A model generated the notes under the pieces. It did not search any database. It worked only from the letters and a program-made list of their open reading frames with translations, and had not been told where the DNA came from. From Clostridiales bacterium DTU036 (lineage in GTDB: Bacteria > Bacillota > Clostridia > Peptostreptococcales > Acidaminobacteraceae): a stretch of 36,907 nucleotides of DNA. Position numbers and translations under genes: made by a program. Location of the stretch: NCBI GenBank assembly GCA_001512625.1, contig LFTD01000088.1:1-36907 (forward strand), in the 5' to 3' direction. Of this stretch, positions 32,755 through 36,907 are shown piece after piece (position 1 is the stretch's first letter; every line of letters starts with the position of its first letter).

Positions 32755-33239
32755 TGGATACAAAAAAACTTACTAAAATGGCCTTTCTTATAGCTCTTAG
32801 CGTGATTGGCTCCTACATAACTATTTTTATGAGTGTGGCTCTAGACTCTTTACCAGGCTTTTTTGCTGCTCTAGCTTTAGGGGCAGGAGCAGGTGGTATA
32901 GTAGGGGCGCTGGGTCACTTTATGACTGCCCTTGTCCATGGCTTCCCCCTTGGACTACCAACCCATTTTCTACTTATGGCTATGATGTATCTAGCCTGTT
33001 ATTTTTTAGGTTATTTCTATAAGAAATCTCCTCTCTTAGCTCTGGCAGGAAGCCTATTTATCAATTGGATCTTGGCCTTAGTGATGAGTTCACTTTTAAC
33101 CTACTTTATAGGAGTAATGCCGGGCCCCTTTAGCCTGGTTCCAATTATGCTAGTTCCCTTGCTACTAGGGACTCTTTTTAACCTACTGCCAGCCTACTTT
33201 TTATTTATAGTCTTGGATAAAAGATATGAATTATCGTGA
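32754..33239 (+). CDS. cblT: Probable alpha-ribazole transporter CblT (ECF S-component type)
   Basis: A small, very hydrophobic 161-residue protein with about five membrane helices, resembling ECF-type substrate-binding (S) components: glycine/alanine-rich GFFAALALGAGAGGIVGALG, then GFPLGLPTHFLLM. In Listeria and Geobacillus, CblT imports alpha-ribazole and CblS phosphorylates it. The assignment here rests on adjacency to a CblS-like kinase and on the cobU-cobS-cobC context. It could instead carry another B12 precursor. It starts on the cobC stop (TAATG) and overlaps cblS by 14 bases. Confidence 0.72.
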   Translation: MDTKKLTKMAFLIALSVIGSYITIFMSVALDSLPGFFAALALGAGAGGIVGALGHFMTALVHGFPLGLPTHFLLMAMMYLACYFLGYFYKKSPLLALAGSLFINWILALVMSSLLTYFIGVMPGPFSLVPIMLVPLLLGTLFNLLPAYFLFIVLDKRYELS

Positions 33240-33945
33240 TTTAAGCTTGATTGACATAGGGGATAAAAAACTTATTTTTGCAACTGACTCTTCTGGCGCA
33301 ATAGGTATGAAGGAGAATGATCAGGTCAGAATTGACAATTATAGACTGGGAAGGTTTTTAGCCCAGGTTCCTTTTATGGAGATTATGGCAACGGGAGCTG
33401 AGCCTTTCTATGTCTTTTTACCAATAGCAAATGAGATGGAGCCCACTGCTGCTGGAATAATTGAAGGGGTTAAATCAATTATGAAGGAGGCAGGTATGGA
33501 CCTAGGGTCTATAAATGGTTCTACAGAAGAAAACATGGCTACCAGTCAAACTGGAGCTGCTATAACTATAATGGCAGTAGTAGATGGGAACTTTAAACTT
33601 CCTAAGGCCAAAAGGGGCCAAGGAGTTTTTTCAATAGGCCTTCCTAAGGTTGGCCAGGAGGTTCTAAATGATAGGGGGGAAATAATGACTCTTTATCATT
33701 TAAAGGAGCTTAGGAAAATGGACTTTGTTGGAGATATTCTCCCTGTTGGGAGTAAGGGAATCTACTATGAAGCAGGGGAGATGGCAAGGAGTAATTCCCT
33801 GGAACTAGAGCTGATTTTTAAGGAAGACTTAATATATAAATCCGCTGGTCCTGCAACGGTTGCACTTTGTTCGGCTCCAGAAGATAAATTTGAAGAATTA
33901 AAAAAACTAGCCCTGCCAGTAAATCTTATAGCAAGACTAGTCTAG
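33226..33945 (+). CDS. cblS: Probable alpha-ribazole kinase CblS (AIR synthase-related fold)
   Basis: A 239-residue protein of the PurM/ThiL ATP-binding superfamily: LIFATDSSGAIGMKENDQV in the N-terminal part, then FLAQVPFMEIMATGAEPFYV as the conserved helix, and SINGSTEENMATSQTGAAIT. The C-terminal half is compact. In Listeria innocua, CblS phosphorylates alpha-ribazole to alpha-ribazole phosphate. With CblT and CobU/CobS/CobC this gives a full salvage route to cobalamin from cobinamide and alpha-ribazole. Without context it would be annotated only as an AIR synthase-related protein. Last gene of the operon, with a terminator right after it. Confidence 0.75.
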   Translation: MNYRDLSLIDIGDKKLIFATDSSGAIGMKENDQVRIDNYRLGRFLAQVPFMEIMATGAEPFYVFLPIANEMEPTAAGIIEGVKSIMKEAGMDLGSINGSTEENMATSQTGAAITIMAVVDGNFKLPKAKRGQGVFSIGLPKVGQEVLNDRGEIMTLYHLKELRKMDFVGDILPVGSKGIYYEAGEMARSNSLELELIFKEDLIYKSAGPATVALCSAPEDKFEELKKLALPVNLIARLV

Positions 33946-33964
33946 GCCCTTAGGGGCTTTTTTT
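33944..33964 (+). terminator. Terminator after cblS
   Basis: AGGCCC (33944-33949) pairs with GGGCTT (33954-33959, one G-U pair) around TTAG, followed by TTTTT. It lies between convergent cblS and ilvE. On the other strand no T-run follows the stem, so it is unlikely to stop ilvE transcription. Confidence 0.7.
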
Positions 33965-34979
33965 ATTTACCTATTTCAAGGGTCCAACCATGCTTGTCTT
34001 CCAGGTCTCCAAACTGAATACCAGTAAGGGTGTCGTAGAGCTTTTTAGTTATTGGCCCTACTTCTTCTTCACTATAGAAGACATGTTTTTCTCCCTTATG
34101 GCTGATAGCTCCAATGGGAGAGATAACAGCTGCAGTGCCACAGGCTCCAGCTTCAACAAACCTATCAAGCTTATCGATGTAGACATCATCCTCTATGGCT
34201 TTTAGTCCTATGTCCTCAGCAATTTGAAGCAGGGAGTATTTGGTAATTGAGCCGAGGATTGAAGGGGACTTAGGAGTAACAAACTCACCCTCTGCAGTAA
34301 TGCCAAAGAAGTTGGCAGCTCCTACTTCCTCAATCTTGGTGTGGGTTAGGGGATCAAGGTAGATGCAATCAGCATAGCCCTGGTCCTTAGCTTCTTTGTT
34401 GGCAAGGAGGCTAGCTGCATAGTTGCCTCCAACCTTGGCCTGGCCTGTACCTTGGGGGGCAGCTCTGTCAAAGTCTGTGGTGATAAAGTTAACTGGGGCT
34501 AGGCCACCTTTGAAATATGCTCCTACAGGCATTACAAAGACGCAGAATATATACTCAGGGGCTGGAGCTACACCGACCCTATGGCCAACGCCAATTAGAA
34601 AAGGTCTTATGTAAAGAGTTCCACCTGTGCCATAGGGAGGGATGTACTCACTGTTGGCAAGGACTACTTCTTTAACACCCTTTAAGAACAAGTCTACTGG
34701 TACCTCTTCCATTAGAATTCTTCTTGCACTGGCCTGGAATCTTTTGGCATTTTCTTCAGGTCTAAATAGGAGGATTCTACCATCCTCTGCTCTATAGGCC
34801 TTCATACCTTCGAAACACTGCTGGCCATAGTGGAGGGCAGTTGAAGCAACACTTATACTAATCATGTTATCATCAACCAGTTCCCCTTCACTCCACTTGC
34901 CATCCTTATGATGGGCAAGGAAGATTGCATTGGTTCTGCTATAGTCAAAGCCTAAATTATTCCAATCGATATTTTTCAT
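33963..34979 (-). CDS. ilvE: Branched-chain amino acid aminotransferase
   Basis: PLP enzyme that interconverts leucine, isoleucine or valine with their keto acids using glutamate. It belongs to the BCAT type II group: HYGQQCFEGMKAYR, RPFLIGVG, and the PLP lysine K182 in GTGQAKVGGNYAASLL. 338 residues, starting at 34979 with AAAGGAG a few bases upstream. It is the only minus-strand gene, convergent with cblS and divergent from iscR, and seems monocistronic. In an amino-acid-fermenting anaerobe it may act in catabolism as well as synthesis; that is inference. Confidence 0.95.
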   Translation of the reverse strand: MKNIDWNNLGFDYSRTNAIFLAHHKDGKWSEGELVDDNMISISVASTALHYGQQCFEGMKAYRAEDGRILLFRPEENAKRFQASARRILMEEVPVDLFLKGVKEVVLANSEYIPPYGTGGTLYIRPFLIGVGHRVGVAPAPEYIFCVFVMPVGAYFKGGLAPVNFITTDFDRAAPQGTGQAKVGGNYAASLLANKEAKDQGYADCIYLDPLTHTKIEEVGAANFFGITAEGEFVTPKSPSILGSITKYSLLQIAEDIGLKAIEDDVYIDKLDRFVEAGACGTAAVISPIGAISHKGEKHVFYSEEEVGPITKKLYDTLTGIQFGDLEDKHGWTLEIGK

Positions 34980-35001
34980 GTATGACTCCTTTCTTTAGGA
35001 G

Positions 35002-35030
35002 ATTATAACATCATTTTCATATTAAATGAA
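35002..35030 (-). promoter_or_regulatory. Possible promoter of ilvE
   Basis: On the minus strand a perfect TATAAT (35002-35007) lies upstream of ilvE, with a weak -35 TTCATT (35025-35030) 17 bases away. It would give a leader of about 17 bases including the ribosome site. Confidence 0.4.
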
Positions 35031-35086
35031 TAAATAATGAGCTTCTTTTAAGATTTATTTGCTTGTTAAATATTAGCCTTTCCACC

Positions 35087-35115
35087 TTGACAGTGGGAAG
35101 TCTAAACCTTATACT
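35087..35115 (+). promoter_or_regulatory. Consensus sigma-A promoter of iscRSU
   Basis: A perfect TTGACA (35087-35092), a 17-base spacer and TATACT (35110-35115). The predicted start is near 35122. An inverted repeat AACT-N6-AGTT (35118-35131) lies over the start and might be an IscR operator. Confidence 0.85.
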
Positions 35116-35145
35116 TAAACTACACTAAGTTACTAGGAGATTATA

Positions 35146-35568
35146 ATGAATCTTACCACAAAAGGTCGCTATGGCATGGCGGCTATGTGTGAGCTGGCTG
35201 CCAAGGCTGATGAAGAGCCTATGCCAATCTCACAGATTGCTAAAAATTTAGATCTTTCCCAGCGCTATCTGGAGCAGCTTTTTAGGCAGCTCAAGGCCAG
35301 TGGCCTAGTGGATTCCACCAGAGGAGCAAAGGGAGGTTATTACCTTACTAGGAAGCCTGAGGATATTACTACGGGTGATATTCTTACAGCCTTAGAAGGT
35401 AGAATTGTTTCCGTCGGTTGTCAAGGTAAGGAGTGCTCTGAAGTTTGTGAGGATCCTGATAGCTGTCTTACCAGACCTCTATGGATGAAAATTCAAGAAG
35501 ATGTTATGGATATTGTTAACTCAACTAGTCTGAAAGATTTAGTAGATAAGGAAAAGGATGATGAATAG
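35146..35568 (+). CDS. iscR: Rrf2/IscR-family transcription factor
   Basis: A winged-helix repressor at the head of an iron-sulfur assembly operon, probably sensing cluster supply and controlling its own operon. The N-terminal NLTTKGRYGMAAMCELA, QRYLEQLFRQLKASGLV and GAKGGYYLTRKPEDIT are the Rrf2 signature. Four cysteines at about residues 92-113 (VGCQGKECSEVCEDPDSC) include the family's cluster ligands, followed by LTRPLW. Length is 140 residues. CymR-type cysteine regulators are related but usually lack these cysteines, so IscR is preferred. It overlaps iscS by 11 bases. Confidence 0.88.
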   Translation: MNLTTKGRYGMAAMCELAAKADEEPMPISQIAKNLDLSQRYLEQLFRQLKASGLVDSTRGAKGGYYLTRKPEDITTGDILTALEGRIVSVGCQGKECSEVCEDPDSCLTRPLWMKIQEDVMDIVNSTSLKDLVDKEKDDE

Positions 35569-36727
35569 AATTTACATGGATAACTCTGCCACTACCTATC
35601 TAAAACCCGAGGTTTTAGATGTTTTAATAGATGCACTTAAAAACCACAACTCCAATGCTGCTTCTGCCCATAGCTTTGGTCAGGAGGGTAAAATGGACCT
35701 AAGTAGGTCCAGAGAAAAAGTCGCCAGTTTAATTGGGGCTGAGCCAAGGGAGGTATATTTTACTTCTGGTGGAACTGAAGCTGATAACTGGGCTGTTCAT
35801 ATAGCTAAAAAGACCCGCAAGGGCAAGCATATGATTACAACAACCATAGAACACCATGCCATTCTTCATACCATGGAAGAGGCTATAAAGGAAGGTTATG
35901 AGGTTACTTTTTTACCTGTTGATGAAAATGGTCTGGTAAGTCCAGAGCAGGTTGAAGAGGCAATTAGAGAGGACACTATACTTATTTCCATCCACTATGG
36001 TAATAATGAGATTGGTACTATCCAGCCCATAGAAGAGATTGGAGCAGTGGCCAGAAAACACAAGGTTCTTTTCCATACTGACGCCGTCCAGGCTGTGGGA
36101 AATGTTCCTATTGACCTATCCAGTTCAAATATTGACATGATGAGTTTTTCAGCCCACAAAATCTATGGTCCCAAGGGAGTTGGCGCTCTTTTTATTAGAA
36201 AAAATGTCAAACCCTATCCTTTTATTCACGGTGGCGCCCAGGAAAAAGGCTATAGAGGAGGAACAGATAACCTACCCTCGATAATTGCCTTTGCCAAGGC
36301 CTGTGAGCTTGCAGAAGAAGGAATGGAGGATCATATAAAGAGACTAACTAGCCTAAGGGATAGACTAATAAAAGGACTTTTAGAAAATATCCCCCACAGT
36401 AAGTTAAATGGCCATCCCACACAAAGACTTCCTGGTAATGTAAATATTAGTTTTAAGTTTATTGAAGGTGAGAGTATCCTTCTGATGCTAGATATGCAGG
36501 GAATTGCTGCTTCCTCTGGTTCTGCATGTACCAGCGGCAGCCTGGACCCTTCCCACGTACTTATGGGAATTGGGCTTAGTCACGAAATAGCCCATGGTTC
36601 TTTAAGACTTACCCTTGGAGACACAACAATTGAAGAGGATGTGGATAAAGTTATTGAAAAACTCCCACCTATTATTCAAAGGCTAAGAGAAATGTCTCCA
36701 CTTTATGAAGAGGAAATGAGGAAATAA
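35558..36727 (+). CDS. iscS: Cysteine desulfurase (IscS/NifS)
   Basis: PLP enzyme that takes sulfur from cysteine as a persulfide for iron-sulfur clusters and thiolated tRNA. PLP lysine K201 is in SFSAHKIYGPKG, and persulfide-forming C324 is in SSGSACTSGS. The N-terminus IYMDNSATTYLKPEVLD and VYFTSGGTEADNWAV are typical. Length is 389 residues. The start may be ATG 35558 or the adjacent ATG 35561. It lies between iscR and iscU in the expected order. Such enzymes can also release selenium from selenocysteine, possibly relevant to the selenium genes here. Confidence 0.96.
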   Translation: MMNRIYMDNSATTYLKPEVLDVLIDALKNHNSNAASAHSFGQEGKMDLSRSREKVASLIGAEPREVYFTSGGTEADNWAVHIAKKTRKGKHMITTTIEHHAILHTMEEAIKEGYEVTFLPVDENGLVSPEQVEEAIREDTILISIHYGNNEIGTIQPIEEIGAVARKHKVLFHTDAVQAVGNVPIDLSSSNIDMMSFSAHKIYGPKGVGALFIRKNVKPYPFIHGGAQEKGYRGGTDNLPSIIAFAKACELAEEGMEDHIKRLTSLRDRLIKGLLENIPHSKLNGHPTQRLPGNVNISFKFIEGESILLMLDMQGIAASSGSACTSGSLDPSHVLMGIGLSHEIAHGSLRLTLGDTTIEEDVDKVIEKLPPIIQRLREMSPLYEEEMRK

Positions 36728-36728
36728 A

Positions 36729-36907
36729 ATGGCAATGTATAATGATAAGGTAATGGATCACTTTATGAACCCAAGGAATGTTGGCGAAATCGAAAATCCC
36801 GATGGAGTGGGTGAGGTTGGTAACATTCGCTGTGGAGATATAATGAGGATCTCCCTTAGAATAAGTGATGATGAGATAATTGAAGATATTAAATTTAAGA
36901 CCTTTGG
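36729..36907 (+). CDS. iscU: Iron-sulfur scaffold protein IscU, partial (cut by window end)
   Basis: On the IscU scaffold, clusters are built from IscS-derived sulfur and iron. The visible 59 codons read MYNDKVMDHFMNPRNVGEIE after the first two residues, then VGEVGNIRCGDIMRISL, holding the first cluster cysteine, and end at IIEDIKFKTFG just before the expected second cysteine. GAGGAAA precedes ATG 36729, one base after the iscS stop. The rest lies outside the window. Confidence 0.93.
   Translation, partial: MAMYNDKVMDHFMNPRNVGEIENPDGVGEVGNIRCGDIMRISLRISDDEIIEDIKFKTF

Noticed and set aside
34986-35001. Hairpin CTCCT/AGGAG hiding the ilvE ribosome site
   Set aside because: The likely ilvE transcription start lies within it, so most of the 5' arm would not be in the RNA.
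1-36907. CRISPR arrays, insertion sequences, prophage, tRNA or rRNA genes
   Set aside because: I read for spaced repeats, transposase motifs, integrases and tRNA ends and saw none; the window is nearly all core genes.

Overview
This 36.9 kb window is chromosomal DNA from a low-GC Gram-positive anaerobe (Bacillota, most likely Clostridia or Tissierellia). The evidence is a PolC-type DNA polymerase, consensus sigma-A promoters, strong AGGAGG ribosome sites, RNase Y, a Bacillus-type SOS box and the conserved clostridial gene order pyrH-frr-uppS-cdsA-dxr-rseP-ispG-polC-rimP-nusA-infB. Arginine is mostly AGG/AGA. I see no CRISPR array, prophage, insertion sequence, rRNA or tRNA. No gene-free stretch exceeds about 170 bases.

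Layout. (1) 19-2815: pyrH-frr-uppS-cdsA, with its own promoter and terminator. (2) 2816-10199: dxr, rseP, ispG and polC, ending in a perfect 24-bp tandem duplication over the polC stop codon. (3) 10203-17832: the rimP-nusA-ylxR-ylxQ-infB-rbfA-nrnA-truB-ribF translation and RNA operon behind a leader hairpin. It ends in a small gene that is easily missed: an 80-residue glutaredoxin-like selenoprotein in which an in-frame TGA encodes selenocysteine. (4) 17841-27306: rpsO with a structured leader, pnp with two S1 domains, then the overlapping genes dut, ftsK, mnmH, rimO, pgsA and cinA. (5) recA under an SOS box, and rny. (6) 30034-33964: a MarR-like regulator with an unusual C-terminal domain, then a cobalamin nucleotide-loop and alpha-ribazole salvage cluster (cobU-cobS-cobC-cblT-cblS). 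(7) ilvE on the minus strand. (8) The start of an iscR-iscS-iscU iron-sulfur operon, cut by the window end.

How the genes work together. Most of the window is housekeeping: translation factors, isoprenoid and phospholipid synthesis, replication and repair. Two accessory themes stand out. The first is selenium: mnmH (2-selenouridine in tRNA) and the UGA-containing glutaredoxin lie about 6 kb apart and both depend on selenophosphate. The second is corrinoid salvage: the five-gene cluster imports and phosphorylates alpha-ribazole and attaches it to salvaged cobinamide, with a candidate dedicated regulator upstream and no recognisable B12 riboswitch.

The most notable oddities are the hidden selenoprotein, the duplicated S1 domain in PNPase, a CdsA whose family signature lacks its last aspartate, a PolC PHP domain with lost metal-site residues, and RNA leader structures ahead of rimP and rpsO.
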